A stretch of DNA of 64,000 nucleotides from Bacillus pumilus (GCF_024498355.1 NZ_CP101833.1:2213001-2277000); one strand, 5' to 3'. Shown: positions 49,270 through 62,162, counted from the first letter of the stretch. Numbers and translations: made by a program. Notes: generated by a model from the letters alone, not told the origin.

Positions 49270-50628
49270 TTATGATGTCATTCTCACTTTGTCTGGTTGA
49301 ATGTCTTCACTCATACGGACGAACTGTCCTTCGTTATAAGGGTAGCCAGCTTTCGTGATTTTCACTTTCACCAATCGACCGATCATATCTTCTGATCCTT
49401 CAAAAACGACCTTCATATAGTTATCTGTATAACCAACATAAAGATTGTGTTCTCCATCTTTTTCTTTGAAGGATTCTTCAGGAATAATCTCTAGTACATC
49501 TCCTTCGTATGCTGACGCATATTCCTTCGCAAGCTGGTCAGAAAGAGCGATCAAGCGGTGAACGCGTTCGTTTTTCACATGTTCATCCACTTGATCTTCC
49601 ATTCTTGCAGCCGGAGTACCTGTACGTTTGCTGTAAGGGAATACGTGCAGCTCAGAGAATTGATGGTCTTTGACAAAATTGTACGTTTCCAAAAACTCTT
49701 CTTCTGTTTCCCCAGGGAATCCAACGATGACATCAGAGGTCACAGCTAGGCCTGGCAATGCTTTTTTCAGCTTTGTTAAACGCTCTGCAAAGAATTCCAT
49801 CGTATATTTACGGCGCATTCTTTTCAGCACAGTATTAGAGCCAGATTGAAGCGGAATGTGCAGGTGTCTGACAATTTTATCTGACTGATCCAGCACTTCA
49901 ATCACTTCGTCTGTAATTTGACTTGCTTCAATTGATGAAATGCGGATTCGTTTTAAACCGATAACACGTTCATCTAATTCTTTTAGAAGCTTCGCGAAGT
50001 TATAATCCTTTAAGTCTTCACCGTATCCGCCTGTGTGAATACCAGTTAACACAATTTCTTTATAGCCGGCATCAACAAGCTGCTGTGCTTGATTGATAAC
50101 CTCTTCAGGATCACGAGAACGAAGAAGTCCGCGAGCCCACGGAATGATGCAGAATGTGCAGAAATTGTTACAGCCTTCTTGGATTTTTAATGAAGCACGC
50201 GTTCTATCTGTAAAGGCAGGAACATCCAGCTCTTCAAACACCCGTGCTTTCATGATATTGCCAACCCCGTTAATAGGCTGTCTTTCTCTACGGTATTCTT
50301 CAATATAACCAAGCAATTTATGTCTGTCTTGTGTTCCAACCACAATATCAACGCCAGGGATCGCCATGATTTCTGCCGGAGACGTTTGCGCATAACAGCC
50401 TGTTACACAAATGACACCATCCGGGTTATGACGAATGGCTCTTCTAATGACTTGGCGGCTTTTCTTATCGCCTGTATTCGTGACCGTACATGTATTAATC
50501 ACATATACGTCTGCTTTTGATTCATAATCTTTTCTTTCATAGCCAGCTTCTTTAAACAGCTGCCAGATCGCTTCTGTTTCATAGTGATTGACCTTACAGC
50601 CAAGTGTATGGAACGCTACTGTTCCCAT
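49270..50628 (-). CDS. mtaB: tRNA threonylcarbamoyladenosine methylthiotransferase
   Basis: 452 residues. Adds methylthio to t6A37 of tRNA (ms2t6A). Radical-SAM MTTase: N-terminal cluster cysteines C11, C47, C78; radical-SAM CNNFCTFC (C153, C157, C160); C-terminal TRAM domain (about 375-440). The second ATG (50626-50628) has the better spacing to GAGGTG. Last gene of the dnaK-region run; its start overlaps the rsmE stop. Confidence 0.96.
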   Translation of the reverse strand: MGTVAFHTLGCKVNHYETEAIWQLFKEAGYERKDYESKADVYVINTCTVTNTGDKKSRQVIRRAIRHNPDGVICVTGCYAQTSPAEIMAIPGVDIVVGTQDRHKLLGYIEEYRRERQPINGVGNIMKARVFEELDVPAFTDRTRASLKIQEGCNNFCTFCIIPWARGLLRSRDPEEVINQAQQLVDAGYKEIVLTGIHTGGYGEDLKDYNFAKLLKELDERVIGLKRIRISSIEASQITDEVIEVLDQSDKIVRHLHIPLQSGSNTVLKRMRRKYTMEFFAERLTKLKKALPGLAVTSDVIVGFPGETEEEFLETYNFVKDHQFSELHVFPYSKRTGTPAARMEDQVDEHVKNERVHRLIALSDQLAKEYASAYEGDVLEIIPEESFKEKDGEHNLYVGYTDNYMKVVFEGSEDMIGRLVKVKITKAGYPYNEGQFVRMSEDIQPDKVRMTS

Positions 50629-51398
50629 CATGATTCACCTCTTAATAACTCTGTTTGATAAGATATAGCAGAAAGCGCGTATAGAGGAGCTGTTTCTGTT
50701 CTTAAAATGCGTGGTCCGAGCCCGCAAATGACTGCACCAAGCTTTTCAAGCTCTCCAATCTCCTTTTCTGCCAAACCGCCTTCAGGGCCAAAAACCACTA
50801 ATAAGGTTTGTCCGCCTTTCATCTGTTGAAGCACAGTTTGAAATCGGCTTTGCTCTCCTTCTTTCGATGATTCTTCGTATGCAACGACACATTTATCGAA
50901 TTCATCAGCCAGCTGTGTCAGCTCTTTAAACGTTGATACTGGATGGACACGGGGAATGATATTCCGGTAGGACTGCTCGGCTGCTTCCTTCGCAATTTTC
51001 TCCCAGCGCTCACGTTTTTTATGTGACTTTTTTTGGTCAAGCTTTGAAATAGAACGAGCCGCTTGAAACGGGACAAAAGCACTTGCGCCAAGCTCGGTCC
51101 CTTTTTGGATAATCAGCTCAAGCTTATCTCCTTTTGGCAGACCACTCGCTATCGTCACACTGATCGGAAGTTCTCTGTTCTGATTCGTCCAGCCTTCAAG
51201 GTGACAAATCACTTCTTCCTTTGTTATTGTATCAATTTTACTGAGCGCTTCAAAACCGTCTGTCGTTAAGCAAAGGATTTCCTGCCCTGCTTTCATTCGC
51301 ATGACATTTGAAAGGTGATGTACATCTTCACCTTTTATGACGCTGGCTCCCTTTGCCATCACTTCTTCTTTCGTGAGGTCGATAAAATATCGTTGCAT
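50628..51398 (-). CDS. rsmE: 16S rRNA (uracil1498-N3)-methyltransferase
   Basis: 256 residues as in B. subtilis YqeU. SPOUT-class methyltransferase with an N-terminal PUA-like domain; knot motifs VVFGPEGGLAEKE (about 195-207) and LGPRILRTETA (about 221-231). ATG at 51396-51398 gives the conserved MQRYFIDLT; longer frame upstream lacks conservation. Twenty-three bases after prmA. Confidence 0.95.
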   Translation of the reverse strand: MQRYFIDLTKEEVMAKGASVIKGEDVHHLSNVMRMKAGQEILCLTTDGFEALSKIDTITKEEVICHLEGWTNQNRELPISVTIASGLPKGDKLELIIQKGTELGASAFVPFQAARSISKLDQKKSHKKRERWEKIAKEAAEQSYRNIIPRVHPVSTFKELTQLADEFDKCVVAYEESSKEGEQSRFQTVLQQMKGGQTLLVVFGPEGGLAEKEIGELEKLGAVICGLGPRILRTETAPLYALSAISYQTELLRGES

Positions 51399-51421
51399 AC
51401 GTGTCCTGACACCTACTCGCT

Positions 51422-52357
51422 TTATTTTTTCGCTATAATGCTGACCCAATCTTCCATTGACAGCACTTCAACAATGTCAAAGCCAGCTTCTTCTAAAGCC
51501 GTTTTGACTTGTAATTTCTTTTGTCCGATGATGCCTGATGTAATGAAATAGCCATCTTTCTTTAATAAGTCATATGCTTGATCTGTAAAGCGTAAGATGA
51601 CCTCTGCAAGAATGTTGGCAACGATCACATCACGTTCACCTGAAATACCATCAAGTAGATTGTTTTGTTTCACAGTCACTTGTTCACTAACACCATTTAG
51701 TTCAATGTTTTGCTTCGCACTTTCAACCGCAACGGTATCGAGATCAAAGGCCTGAATGTCCTTTGCACCAAGCATCGCTGCTGCAACACTTAAAATGCCA
51801 GATCCTGTTCCAACATCAATCACCGTATCGTTTTCCTTCACATAGCGCTCAAGCGCCTGAATGCAAAGGACTGTCGTTGGATGCGTACCTGTTCCAAATG
51901 CCATTCCAGGATCCATTTCAATGATCAGTTCATCAGAATGAACAGGTGTATATTCTTCCCACGTTGGAACGATGGTGAATTTTTCAGAGATTTTTACAGG
52001 ATGATAGTATTTCTTCCATGCGGTTGCCCATTCTTCTTCATTTACTTCACAAATGGACAGCGTATTTCGTCCAAGATCAATATCGTATAGAAGAAGATTG
52101 TTGATGGCTTCTTTGATCTCATCTACCGTTTCCATCAAAAAGCTATTCATCGGAAGATAGGCTTTCACAATAACCCCTTCATCCGGATAATCATTCGGAT
52201 CGAGCTGGTAGATCTCACCGTATACATTTTCACGTTCCTTGATTAAATCAAGCGGGTCCTCAATCACGACACCACTTGCACCTGCTTCATGCAAAATATT
52301 GGTGACTGGTTCCACCGCTTCATTTGTTGTATGGACGCTAATCTCTGACCACTTCAA
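51422..52357 (-). CDS. prmA: ribosomal protein L11 methyltransferase
   Basis: 311 residues, equal to B. subtilis PrmA. Trimethylates L11. N-terminal substrate domain, then Rossmann methyltransferase: motif [13 protein letters not shown] (about 174-185), DLDTVAVE (about 202-209), VANILAEVI post-motif. TTG at 52355-52357 lies nine bases after AAGGAG and yields [11 protein letters not shown]. Downstream of dnaJ in the heat-shock operon. Confidence 0.96.
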   Translation of the reverse strand: MKWSEISVHTTNEAVEPVTNILHEAGASGVVIEDPLDLIKERENVYGEIYQLDPNDYPDEGVIVKAYLPMNSFLMETVDEIKEAINNLLLYDIDLGRNTLSICEVNEEEWATAWKKYYHPVKISEKFTIVPTWEEYTPVHSDELIIEMDPGMAFGTGTHPTTVLCIQALERYVKENDTVIDVGTGSGILSVAAAMLGAKDIQAFDLDTVAVESAKQNIELNGVSEQVTVKQNNLLDGISGERDVIVANILAEVILRFTDQAYDLLKKDGYFITSGIIGQKKLQVKTALEEAGFDIVEVLSMEDWVSIIAKK

Positions 52358-52379
52358 TACTACCAACTCCTTATCCGTC

Positions 52380-53513
52380 TTACTCGCCTTTAAATGCGCG
52401 TTTTACCTTATCGAAGAAGCTCATTTCTTGTTCGTCTGGTTTATTTCCGCTCACTTCAGCAAATTTTCTAATGATATCTTTTTGATTGTCAGTTAAATTC
52501 GTCGGTGTGACGACACGTACAACGATATGCTGATCGCCTTGGCCATAGCCGCGTACATTTTTCACACCTTTTCCTTTGAGTCTAAACTTTGTTCCAGTTT
52601 GAGTGCCTGCAGGAATTTTTAATTTTACTTTTCCATGTAATGTCGGCACTTCAATTTCGTCGCCTAATGCAGCTTGCGCGAAGGTAAGCGGCATTTCGCA
52701 GTAAATGTCATCTCCGTCACGTTCGAAGAATTCATGCGCACGTACATGGAACACAACGAATAGATCGCCTGGAGGTCCTCCATTTATACCTGGTTCACCT
52801 TGACCAGATACTCTGAGCTGCTGACCATCATCAACACCTGCCGGAATCGTTACATTGATTTTCTTACGCTTACGCACTTTACCAGATCCACCGCATGTTG
52901 AACATTTGTGGTCAATTTGTTTTCCTGTTCCGCTACAGTAATTACATACTCTGCGGTTGACGACTTTACCAAATGGGGTTGATTGCTCGACATTTAATTG
53001 GCCAGAACCGCCGCAATGTGAACATGTCTTCGCTTGCGTCCCAGGCTTTGCCCCTGAGCCATGACATGTTTCACAAGATTCTTCACGAGGAATTTCAATG
53101 GTCGCTTCTTTTCCAAATGCCGCTTCTTCGAACGAAAGCGTCATTGTATATTGAAGGTCCGCCCCTTGACGCGGTGCATTTGGATCTCTTCTTCTGGCAC
53201 CGCCGCCAAAAATACTAGAGAAGATGTCATCAAAGCCGCCGAAGCCGCCAAAGTCTCCCCCTCCACCAAAACCGCCGCCGCCAAAGCCTTGGTTTGGATC
53301 GGTATGACCGAATTGATCATAATGCGAACGTTTTTGGTCATCAGAAAGGGTTTCATAGGCTTCTTTTACTTCTTTGAATTTCTCATCTGAGCCAGCTTCT
53401 TTATTAATATCAGGGTGATACTTTTTTGAAAGCTTGCGGTATGCCTTTTTGATTTCGTCCTTTGAGGCGCTCTTACCAACGCCAAGCACTTCATAGTAAT
53501 CACGCTTACTCAT
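52380..53513 (-). CDS. dnaJ: chaperone DnaJ (Hsp40)
   Basis: 377 residues. Stimulates DnaK. J domain with HPD (in [10 protein letters not shown], about 31-40), Gly/Phe-rich segment (about 75-105), four CxxCxGxG zinc repeats ([32 protein letters not shown]; about 147-212) and C-terminal substrate domain. Separated from dnaK by 165 bases containing a terminator-like hairpin. Confidence 0.98.
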   Translation of the reverse strand: MSKRDYYEVLGVGKSASKDEIKKAYRKLSKKYHPDINKEAGSDEKFKEVKEAYETLSDDQKRSHYDQFGHTDPNQGFGGGGFGGGGDFGGFGGFDDIFSSIFGGGARRRDPNAPRQGADLQYTMTLSFEEAAFGKEATIEIPREESCETCHGSGAKPGTQAKTCSHCGGSGQLNVEQSTPFGKVVNRRVCNYCSGTGKQIDHKCSTCGGSGKVRKRKKINVTIPAGVDDGQQLRVSGQGEPGINGGPPGDLFVVFHVRAHEFFERDGDDIYCEMPLTFAQAALGDEIEVPTLHGKVKLKIPAGTQTGTKFRLKGKGVKNVRGYGQGDQHIVVRVVTPTNLTDNQKDIIRKFAEVSGNKPDEQEMSFFDKVKRAFKGE

Positions 53514-53601
53514 CTCTTCACACTCCCGATTTTCTCACATAAATACGATTGTATCATTTTGATTTAACCTTTTTCAATTCCTTTTCATCGTTGAAAAGAA
53601 A

Positions 53602-53635
53602 AAAGTCAAAGCCAAGAGATCCTGACTTTGACTTT
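53602..53635 (-). terminator. attenuating hairpin between dnaK and dnaJ
   Basis: Perfect ten-base stem AAAGTCAAAG / CTTTGACTTT followed by TTTCTTTTC on the minus strand. It lies inside the operon, so dnaJ and later genes must depend on read-through, RNA processing or a further promoter. Confidence 0.7.
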
Positions 53636-53678
53636 CTGACGAGTACGTTTCAGCAGTCTTTTTCAAAAGTAAAGGTGA

Positions 53679-55538
<1,860 letters not shown>

Positions 55539-55546
55539 TTATGTAG

Positions 55547-56104
55547 TTATTGATTTACTTTTACCATTGATGGACGAATGACTCGGTCTTTGAGTTTATA
55601 GCCCTTTTGCAATTCTTCTACAACGATATTTGAATCGAAGTTTTCATCTTCAACTTGCATGACGGCTTGATGAAGGTTTGGATCGAACTCTTTGCCGACA
55701 GCTTCAATTGGTTCAACGCCTTCATTTTTCAACGCTTCTACCAGCTGGCGGTAAACCATTTGCATTCCTTCTAACAAACTTTTCGTCTGCTCATTGTCTG
55801 GATCGATTCCAAGCGCTCTTTCAAAGTTGTCAAGAGCTGGGAGAAGATCGCTGACAACATGTTGAGAACGATATTTTTGCACGGTCTCCACTTCAGTTCG
55901 AGCACGGCGTTTATAGTTTTCAAAATCTGCTTGAACACGCAGAATTTTGTTTTCTTTTTCGTCTAGAAGCTGCTGCAATTCATCGATTTTCTCTTGGAAG
56001 GCAGACTGTTCATCATGCATTACTTCCTCAGTATCTGCTTGAACTGCTTCTTCTTGTGCTTCAACCTCTGCTTCTTGCTCAGGTGTCTGTTTTTCTTCTG
56101 ACAT
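55547..56104 (-). CDS. grpE: nucleotide exchange factor GrpE
   Basis: 185 residues. DnaK exchange factor. Acidic N-terminus (Glu/Gln-rich, about 1-45), long coiled-coil helix (about 48-100), beta domain ending [19 protein letters not shown] at 56102-56104 follows GGGAGGTG; nine extra codons upstream unsupported. Confidence 0.96.
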   Translation of the reverse strand: MSEEKQTPEQEAEVEAQEEAVQADTEEVMHDEQSAFQEKIDELQQLLDEKENKILRVQADFENYKRRARTEVETVQKYRSQHVVSDLLPALDNFERALGIDPDNEQTKSLLEGMQMVYRQLVEALKNEGVEPIEAVGKEFDPNLHQAVMQVEDENFDSNIVVEELQKGYKLKDRVIRPSMVKVNQ

Positions 56105-56167
56105 TGTGTTCACCTCCCTCAAAAGATTCAAGAATACGAAGGGGCTGTGCCCCCGCTTTTCATCACC

Positions 56168-57199
56168 CTACTCATCATACAAATTGGAAAGTGCGTTTGA
56201 CAAGTCTTTTGATACATGATGCAAGAGACTGACGACCCGGCCGTAATCCATGCGGGTTGGACCGATGACGGCAATGGAGCCGAGAGATTTTTGATCAATC
56301 GAATAGGTCGCTGTGATTAAGCTGCAATTCTCCATTGCTTCCAAATTGTTTTCTGAGCCAATTTTAATGGTGATTCCTTGCTGATTTGGATGAAACAGCT
56401 GCATGACATCATTCTTTTGCTCAATGAGCATCATCAGTGAACGAATGCGGTCAATGTCATGAAACTCCGGCTGATTCAACATATTAATCTTCCCGCCAAA
56501 GAAAAGTTTTGATTCGTTTTGTGTCGATGTAAATGTGTTGCCTAGCGCATCTAGAATATGATCATAATCTTTTAAATGCATGCGAAGCAGCATGACAACT
56601 TCTTTGTACATCCTGTCCTTCAGCTGATCCATCGGGACTCCTGCTAGGCGGCTGTTTAAAATATTCATCAGCTTCTCAATATCGGAGACATCGAGATGCT
56701 CAGAGAAGGTAATGGTTTTGTTTTCAACATGACCACTGTCTGTAATCATGATCGCCACTGCTTTGTTTGGCTGAACAGGGACAAGCTGAATTTGCTTTAA
56801 TCGATTTTCACTTAGCTTTGGACCCAGCACAATCGATGTATAGTTTGTGAGATCTGATAAAATTTCCGCCGATTTTTGAACTGTTTTTTCCAGCTCGAAA
56901 ATTTTCTCCTGAAAAGCTGACTGGATGAGCACAAGCTCTTTAGATGACAGTTTTCGCGGAGAGAGCAAATGATCTACATAATAACGATATCCTTTTTCGG
57001 AAGGAATTCTTCCTGATGAAGAATGGGTCTTTTCAATAAAACCAAGTTCCTCCAAATCAGCCATTTCGTTTCTAATCGTCGCAGAGCTGAATGTGATGTC
57101 TTCTTTTTTAGAAAGAGTCCTTGATCCAACTGGCTGCGCCGAACGAATAAAGTCATTAATGATGACTTGCAGAATCAAAAGCTGACGATTTGTTAACAT
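56168..57199 (-). CDS. hrcA: heat-shock repressor HrcA
   Basis: 343 residues, as in B. subtilis. Binds CIRCE and represses class I heat-shock genes; folding by GroE keeps it active. Winged helix N-terminal domain ([19 protein letters not shown] and [18 protein letters not shown] in part, about 1-75), GAF-like domain beyond. Of three consecutive ATGs, the last (57197-57199) has best spacing to GGGGTG and gives the conserved MLTNRQ. First gene, just after the CIRCE operator. Confidence 0.97.
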   Translation of the reverse strand: MLTNRQLLILQVIINDFIRSAQPVGSRTLSKKEDITFSSATIRNEMADLEELGFIEKTHSSSGRIPSEKGYRYYVDHLLSPRKLSSKELVLIQSAFQEKIFELEKTVQKSAEILSDLTNYTSIVLGPKLSENRLKQIQLVPVQPNKAVAIMITDSGHVENKTITFSEHLDVSDIEKLMNILNSRLAGVPMDQLKDRMYKEVVMLLRMHLKDYDHILDALGNTFTSTQNESKLFFGGKINMLNQPEFHDIDRIRSLMMLIEQKNDVMQLFHPNQQGITIKIGSENNLEAMENCSLITATYSIDQKSLGSIAVIGPTRMDYGRVVSLLHHVSKDLSNALSNLYDE

Positions 57200-57213
57200 C
57201 ATCATCACCCCTG

Positions 57214-57240
57214 TTAGCACTCTCTTTCAACGAGTGCTAA
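57214..57240 (-). promoter_or_regulatory. CIRCE operator
   Basis: Perfect inverted repeat TTAGCACTC-N9-GAGTGCTAA, the HrcA binding site, between the promoter and the hrcA ribosome site. Confidence 0.98.
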
Positions 57241-57251
57241 TTGTATAAACA

Positions 57252-57280
57252 AAATTACCAAACTCAAATTAAAATGTCAA
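57252..57280 (-). promoter_or_regulatory. SigA promoter of the hrcA operon
   Basis: TTGACA (57280-57275), 17-base spacer, TAATTT (57257-57252) on the minus strand, immediately upstream of CIRCE. An alternative -10, TATACA, lies closer to CIRCE. Confidence 0.65.
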
Positions 57281-58420
57281 TTATAACTCACCGAGAAACG
57301 CTTGAAACACTTCATTTCCTAACAATTTTCCTTTTCTTGTTAAACGAATCCCAATGTCATCTTGTACAATGAGACCTTTTTCTTCTAATTCTTCAAGAAC
57401 AGTGGAAAAGAGCGCCTCTGGCATTGCTCCATATTTGGCTTGGAAATGGGCGCTTTTAACACCTTCGATTTTCCGGAGACCTAAAAACATTTCTTCTTCG
57501 ATTTGTTCTGCTTTTGTCACCTGATGTGTTTCCTTATATGGGAAACCTGTTTGTTCAATCAGCTCCAAATAATGCTTCACTGGTCCAGCGTTCACATTTC
57601 GGATACCATCTACATAGCCGTGCGCCCCTGCACCAAAACCGAAGTAATCTTCATTGCTCCAATATGTGAGGTTATGCTGGCTTTCAAAGCCTGGTTTGGC
57701 GTAATTGCTAATTTCATATTGCTTTAATCCGTGGCGCTCCATTTCATCCATGACAAGCTCATACATTTCAGCCTCACGTTCTTGCGGCGGCAAATGCAGC
57801 TTTCCTTTTTGCATTAAGTTGTAAAAAACCGTTTTCGGCTCCACAATGAGTGAATAGACAGAATAGTGCTCTGCACCTAATGAAAAAGCCGTCTCAAGTG
57901 AATTCATGACATGGTGCTTTTCTTGATGAGGCAAACCAAACATGAGGTCGAGACTAATGTTGTCAAACCCAACCGCTCTTGCTCGTTCGAAAGAAGTTAG
58001 GACATCTTTCTGTTGATGAACTCGTCCGATTTTTTTGAGCAAATCGTCTTCAAATGTTTGTACGCCAAAGCTCAGCCGATTCACGCCTGCTGATTTCAGG
58101 ACATGCAGCTTATCAAGCGATAGTTCGTCTGGGTTTGCTTCAACTGCAAATTCAATCAGATTTTTTGTCGGCTTTAATACGCGGTGAATACTGTCCATGA
58201 GCTGATCTAGCTGGCTGACTGTCAGTGATGTCGGGGTTCCACCGCCAATAAAGATCGTCTTTAGTTCTTGCTCGCCTTTTTGCTCGATCGTGTGCTGCAT
58301 TTCTTTTTCAAGAGCGGCTAAGTATTCATCTACTGGCTGCGTTTTAATGAAAAATTTATTGAAATCACAATAGTGACAAATGTGCTCACAAAATGGAATG
58401 TGAATGTATGCTGCTTTCAT
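57281..58420 (-). CDS. hemW: radical-SAM haem chaperone HemW
   Basis: 379 residues, as in B. subtilis (formerly hemN/yqeR). Radical-SAM cluster C11, C15, C18 followed by DF, i.e. CxxxCxxCxF, which is the HemW rather than coproporphyrinogen dehydrogenase (CxC) pattern. GGGTPTSL motif near 59-66; C-terminal HemN domain. ATG follows AGAAGGTG. Likely haem trafficking, not oxidation of coproporphyrinogen. Confidence 0.94.
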   Translation of the reverse strand: MKAAYIHIPFCEHICHYCDFNKFFIKTQPVDEYLAALEKEMQHTIEQKGEQELKTIFIGGGTPTSLTVSQLDQLMDSIHRVLKPTKNLIEFAVEANPDELSLDKLHVLKSAGVNRLSFGVQTFEDDLLKKIGRVHQQKDVLTSFERARAVGFDNISLDLMFGLPHQEKHHVMNSLETAFSLGAEHYSVYSLIVEPKTVFYNLMQKGKLHLPPQEREAEMYELVMDEMERHGLKQYEISNYAKPGFESQHNLTYWSNEDYFGFGAGAHGYVDGIRNVNAGPVKHYLELIEQTGFPYKETHQVTKAEQIEEEMFLGLRKIEGVKSAHFQAKYGAMPEALFSTVLEELEEKGLIVQDDIGIRLTRKGKLLGNEVFQAFLGEL

Positions 58421-58534
58421 TTGATGACACCTTCTTTACAGGTAAAGAGCCGCAGTTTATCGCTGCGGCAACTTTGTTTGTTTTCGACTATAAACGTCAA
58501 GGCGTGCATTGTAAAGCAGGTTGCCTTGAGGATA

Positions 58535-60373
58535 TTATTTTTTCGGTGTGCTGTCGTCCATTTTCAGGACAGCCATAAATGCTTCTTGCGGGACTTCAAC
58601 AGAGCCCACTTGCTTCATGCGCTTTTTCCCTTCTTTTTGCTTCTCAAGAAGCTTTCTTTTCCGGGAAATATCTCCACCATAACACTTAGCAAGTACGTTT
58701 TTACGCATCGCTTTAATGGTAGAACGAGCAACGATTTTTTGACCGATCGCCGCCTGAACTGGTACTTCAAAGTGCTGGCGTGGAATGAGTTCTTTCAGCT
58801 TTTCTACAATGAGCTTTCCTCGTTCATATGCATAATCGCGGTGAACAATGAAGGAAAGGGCATCGATCTTTTCACCATTTAGCATAATATCCATTTTCAC
58901 TAGAGTGGATGGACGATAGCCAATCAGCTCATAATCAAAGGACGCATACCCTTTTGTATTGGACTTTAGCTGGTCAAAGAATTCGTATACAATCTCTGCC
59001 AAAGGAATTTCGTAAACAATGCTGACGCGGTTTGCATCAAGGTATTGCATATCAATGAAATTACCGCGCTTTCCTTGGCAAAGCTCCATAACAGAGCCTA
59101 CATAATCATTTGGCACCATCATTGTTGCCTTCACGTATGGTTCTTCAATTCGTTCAATCTTTTGCGGATCAGGCAGATTGGACGGGTTATCTACAACGAT
59201 TTTTTCTCCGTCTGTCATATACACATCGTAAATAACACTTGGTGCTGTCGTAATGAGGTCAATTTTAAATTCACGTTCAATCCGTTCTTGGATGATTTCC
59301 ATATGAAGCATTCCAAGAAAGCCGCAGCGGAAACCGAAGCCAAGTGCTTGGGATGTCTCTGCCTCATATTGAAGTGAAGAATCATTTAATTCAAGCTTTT
59401 CTAACGCTTCACGTAAGTCGTTATATTTCGCTGTGTCAATTGGATAAAGTCCGCAGTATACCATTGGGTTCAGCTTTCTGTATCCTGGCAGTGCTTCTTT
59501 CGCAGGGTTCTCCGCACTTGTGATCGTATCCCCTACACGTGTATCACCGACATTTTTAATCGCAGCTGTTAAGTAGCCAACATCTCCAACGGTGAGTTCG
59601 TCTGTGGGCATTGCTTTCGGTGTGAAAACGCCGACTTCAAGCACTTCAAATTCTTTGCCTGTCGCCATCATTTTGATTTTCTGACCTGGCTTTACTGTTC
59701 CTTCAACAATCCGTATGTACGCAATAACGCCTCGATACGCATCATAAAGGGAATCAAAAATAAGGGCTTGAAGCGGTGCTTCTGGGTCTCCAGCTGGAGC
59801 CGGCACTTTTTCTACGATTTGTTCTAAAATATCCTCGATCCCAATGCCCGCCTTAGCAGATGTCAGAACAGCTTCAGACGCATCCAACCCGATGACATCT
59901 TCAATTTCTTCTCTTACACGCTCAGGCTCTGCACTTGGCAGATCAATTTTATTGATAATCGGCAGAATTTCTAAGTTGTTATCAAGAGCTAAATAAACGT
60001 TCGCAAGTGTCTGTGCTTCAATTCCTTGTGCTGCATCAACAACGAGAATCGCACCTTCACAGGCAGCTAGACTTCGGGAAACCTCGTAGGTGAAGTCGAC
60101 ATGCCCTGGTGTATCAATCAGGTGCATAATATATTCTTCTCCATCCTTCGCCTTATATTTCAGCTGGACAGAGTTTAATTTAATCGTAATGCCGCGTTCA
60201 CGCTCTAAGTCCATGGAATCAAGTAATTGTTCTTTCATTTCTCGTTGAGTAATCGCCGCTGTTTTTTCCAAAATACGGTCCGCCAATGTTGATTTCCCAT
60301 GGTCAATATGGGCGATAATGGAGAAATTTCGAATTCTTGATTGCCGTTCTAATCGTTTTTCTTTATCTGTCAC
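58535..60373 (-). CDS. lepA: elongation factor 4 (LepA)
   Basis: 612 residues. Ribosome-associated GTPase (EF4). G1 AHIDHGKST (about 21-29), G3 DTPGHVDF (about 86-93), G4 NKIDLP; domains II, III, V and the LepA C-terminal domain (about 500-600). GTG at 60371-60373 lies eight bases after AGGAGTG. Gap to hemW holds a small GCCGCAG/CTGCGGC hairpin (58449-58469), of uncertain role. Confidence 0.97.
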   Translation of the reverse strand: MTDKEKRLERQSRIRNFSIIAHIDHGKSTLADRILEKTAAITQREMKEQLLDSMDLERERGITIKLNSVQLKYKAKDGEEYIMHLIDTPGHVDFTYEVSRSLAACEGAILVVDAAQGIEAQTLANVYLALDNNLEILPIINKIDLPSAEPERVREEIEDVIGLDASEAVLTSAKAGIGIEDILEQIVEKVPAPAGDPEAPLQALIFDSLYDAYRGVIAYIRIVEGTVKPGQKIKMMATGKEFEVLEVGVFTPKAMPTDELTVGDVGYLTAAIKNVGDTRVGDTITSAENPAKEALPGYRKLNPMVYCGLYPIDTAKYNDLREALEKLELNDSSLQYEAETSQALGFGFRCGFLGMLHMEIIQERIEREFKIDLITTAPSVIYDVYMTDGEKIVVDNPSNLPDPQKIERIEEPYVKATMMVPNDYVGSVMELCQGKRGNFIDMQYLDANRVSIVYEIPLAEIVYEFFDQLKSNTKGYASFDYELIGYRPSTLVKMDIMLNGEKIDALSFIVHRDYAYERGKLIVEKLKELIPRQHFEVPVQAAIGQKIVARSTIKAMRKNVLAKCYGGDISRKRKLLEKQKEGKKRMKQVGSVEVPQEAFMAVLKMDDSTPKK

Positions 60374-60452
60374 AATCTATCACTCCTACTATAAAACGCG
60401 GGTTGCGCTAGGTTAGATTATATCAATAGGGCTGTAAAGATTCAATCGAAAT

Positions 60453-60490
60453 CAAGAAAAGCCGCTCATCGGTGTAAGCGGCTTTTCTCA
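60453..60490. terminator. terminator after yqxA
   Basis: Perfect twelve-base stem AGAAAAGCCGCT / AGCGGCTTTTCT, followed by TGATTT on the minus strand. Confidence 0.75.
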
Positions 60491-60541
60491 AAAGGGTGAT
60501 ATCTCATGAAATGAAATCCATGGTGGTGCTAATTTGAATGG

Positions 60542-60874
60542 TTATTTGCCATTCACCCAATCATAAAGAGAACGGGCTGCATGTGTCATACCATCAGATA
60601 GGGCTTTTCCGGCCTTGGAGAAGGCATTGAAGCTCTCTATTTCTTCGAGCTGCTTTTGTTTTTCAGCTAAATCCTTTTCTGTGACAGCCGTTCCTAAGAT
60701 AGAAGCTTCTCTTTCTTGATCGTCTTTCATTTGAATAGAGAAAGCCCCTTTTAATTGCGGATCATGGTAGCCCTTCATTTGCAGCATACCATTATTGGCT
60801 TGCTGCATTCCTAAAAAGACACCAAACAGCAAAACCAATCCTAAAATAATGGTTTTTCCAATAAATGAGCCCAT
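60542..60874 (-). CDS. yqxA: DUF3679 membrane protein YqxA
   Basis: 110 residues. N-terminal membrane segment (about 6-22) with GKTIILGLVLLFGVFLG, then a hydrophilic domain containing QANNGMLQMKG and Glu/Lys-rich coiled stretch. Function unknown; located after spoIIP in Bacillus. The ATG at 60872-60874 lies five bases after AAGGTGGTGA; an earlier in-frame ATG (16 codons up) would overlap spoIIP and has no site. Confidence 0.82.
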   Translation of the reverse strand: MGSFIGKTIILGLVLLFGVFLGMQQANNGMLQMKGYHDPQLKGAFSIQMKDDQEREASILGTAVTEKDLAEKQKQLEEIESFNAFSKAGKALSDGMTHAARSLYDWVNGK

Positions 60875-60887
60875 ACCCGTCACCACC

Positions 60888-62096
60888 TTAAGAACGTTTT
60901 TTCTCATCCTTTGCTTTGCCATTTACTTTTTCTGCGTCCCAGAAAATTTCACTGAACACATCAGCCGCTGCATTGGATGCATTTTTCAATTCTTTCATAT
61001 TATTATCCACTCCGCCAAATTCTAAAAGAAGGGCTTTATCAGATAAATCTTGATTATAGATTCCATTATCGCCAATTTCTCCTTTTGCAAACACTCCGAC
61101 GCTGAGACCTTTATATTTTTTCTCCATCAAATGGTGAAACTCTGTTGCCAGCTTTAAATTTTTTTCATAGCTTTGATTCTTCTTCCCCACAACAAACGCG
61201 ATTCTCGCATATTTCTTTCCTTTGATCTCCACAGTGGTATCTTTCTTTCTCCTTGAGTCACGGTGAATATCAATTAAATATTCGAGGTCATCATTTGCAG
61301 CAAGGGCTTCTTTCACGACCAATCTGGATTCATTATACGACTGCGGATACTTTAACCCTTTTTGCAGGAGCCTTTTTTCAATTTCAGTTTTGTCAACTGT
61401 ATTACCGATTCCTTGCTGATCGAGCGCTTTTCCAAACATGTCTCCGACAAGGGTGACGTTCACTTTTGAGTGCCGTGCATTGTTTGGGTTCGTTTCTCCT
61501 TTTAAAAATGGTAAATATGATTCCGTATTGTGTGTGTGATAAATGTACACGGCTTTTCGTTTCCCTGTCGAACGATCCGGCTCTTTAGCAGGCTTTTTCG
61601 GCTCATCCTCATCGAGCTTGTCCAGCTCAGCTAAATTCGCTTCTTTCTCATCTTTGATGACTTCACTTGGCGGCGGCGATTCCATTGGCATGTTGGTATA
61701 GTCTGTTCCTTCACCCGCTAAGATGATTTTTGTATCAAAATGTTCAAAGCCTGGCAGCTCTCTTCCTAGAAAACTGCGGGGATCTTCTAAATTGATACTT
61801 GTCGCAAGCTTGAGTGACAGTCCAGAGAAATTGAACCCTTTTTGATCTTCTGGAACTGTTGAGGCGAAATATTGGTTTTCCATTCCCATCAGTGTGGCAA
61901 AGAACGCTCCTGACAACTCATCAGCTACACCATATAACGAAGCTTGAGGTCTAAGCTCAGGTTTTAAAGATGTCAAAGCCCCTGACATGACAAACATGAC
62001 AACAAGAGAGGCAATAAACAAGAAAATACTTTTCACTACTTTGGTTCCATTAATCGCAACGACCAACTGTCGAGGACGGCGGGGTCTTTTTTTCAT
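60888..62096 (-). CDS. spoIIP: stage II sporulation protein P (peptidoglycan hydrolase)
   Basis: 402 residues. With SpoIID and SpoIIM it degrades septal peptidoglycan during engulfment. Basic N-terminus, membrane anchor (about 15-42), extracytoplasmic linker, then the SpoIIP amidase/endopeptidase domain with YHTHNTESYLPF (about 185-196), IDIHRDSRR and LLEFGGVDN. ATG follows GGAGGGAG. Lies 66 bases downstream of gpr; a CATAGTGT element there resembles a SigE -10 but lacks a clear -35. Confidence 0.96.
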   Translation of the reverse strand: MKKRPRRPRQLVVAINGTKVVKSIFLFIASLVVMFVMSGALTSLKPELRPQASLYGVADELSGAFFATLMGMENQYFASTVPEDQKGFNFSGLSLKLATSINLEDPRSFLGRELPGFEHFDTKIILAGEGTDYTNMPMESPPPSEVIKDEKEANLAELDKLDEDEPKKPAKEPDRSTGKRKAVYIYHTHNTESYLPFLKGETNPNNARHSKVNVTLVGDMFGKALDQQGIGNTVDKTEIEKRLLQKGLKYPQSYNESRLVVKEALAANDDLEYLIDIHRDSRRKKDTTVEIKGKKYARIAFVVGKKNQSYEKNLKLATEFHHLMEKKYKGLSVGVFAKGEIGDNGIYNQDLSDKALLLEFGGVDNNMKELKNASNAAADVFSEIFWDAEKVNGKAKDEKKRS

Positions 62097-62162
62097 GATT
62101 TACTCCCTCCAGCACGCTTTCTAGTAATTACACTATGAGCGAGCTAGAGAAAGTAGAACCGA

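Noticed and set aside
58449..58469. GCCGCAG/CTGCGGC hairpin as lepA terminator
   Set aside because: Stem is good, but no T-run follows on the minus strand and it lies 66 bases past the lepA stop; left as a note under lepA.
58373..58882. 169-codon plus-strand frame opposite lepA and hemW ends
   Set aside because: Covers the ends of two well conserved minus-strand genes and the gap between them; Cys/Phe/Leu-rich shadow translation without a ribosome site.
62097..62162. SigE promoter in front of spoIIP
   Set aside because: A CATAGTGT -10-like element exists but no matching -35 at 13-15 bases; read-through from gpr is equally possible.
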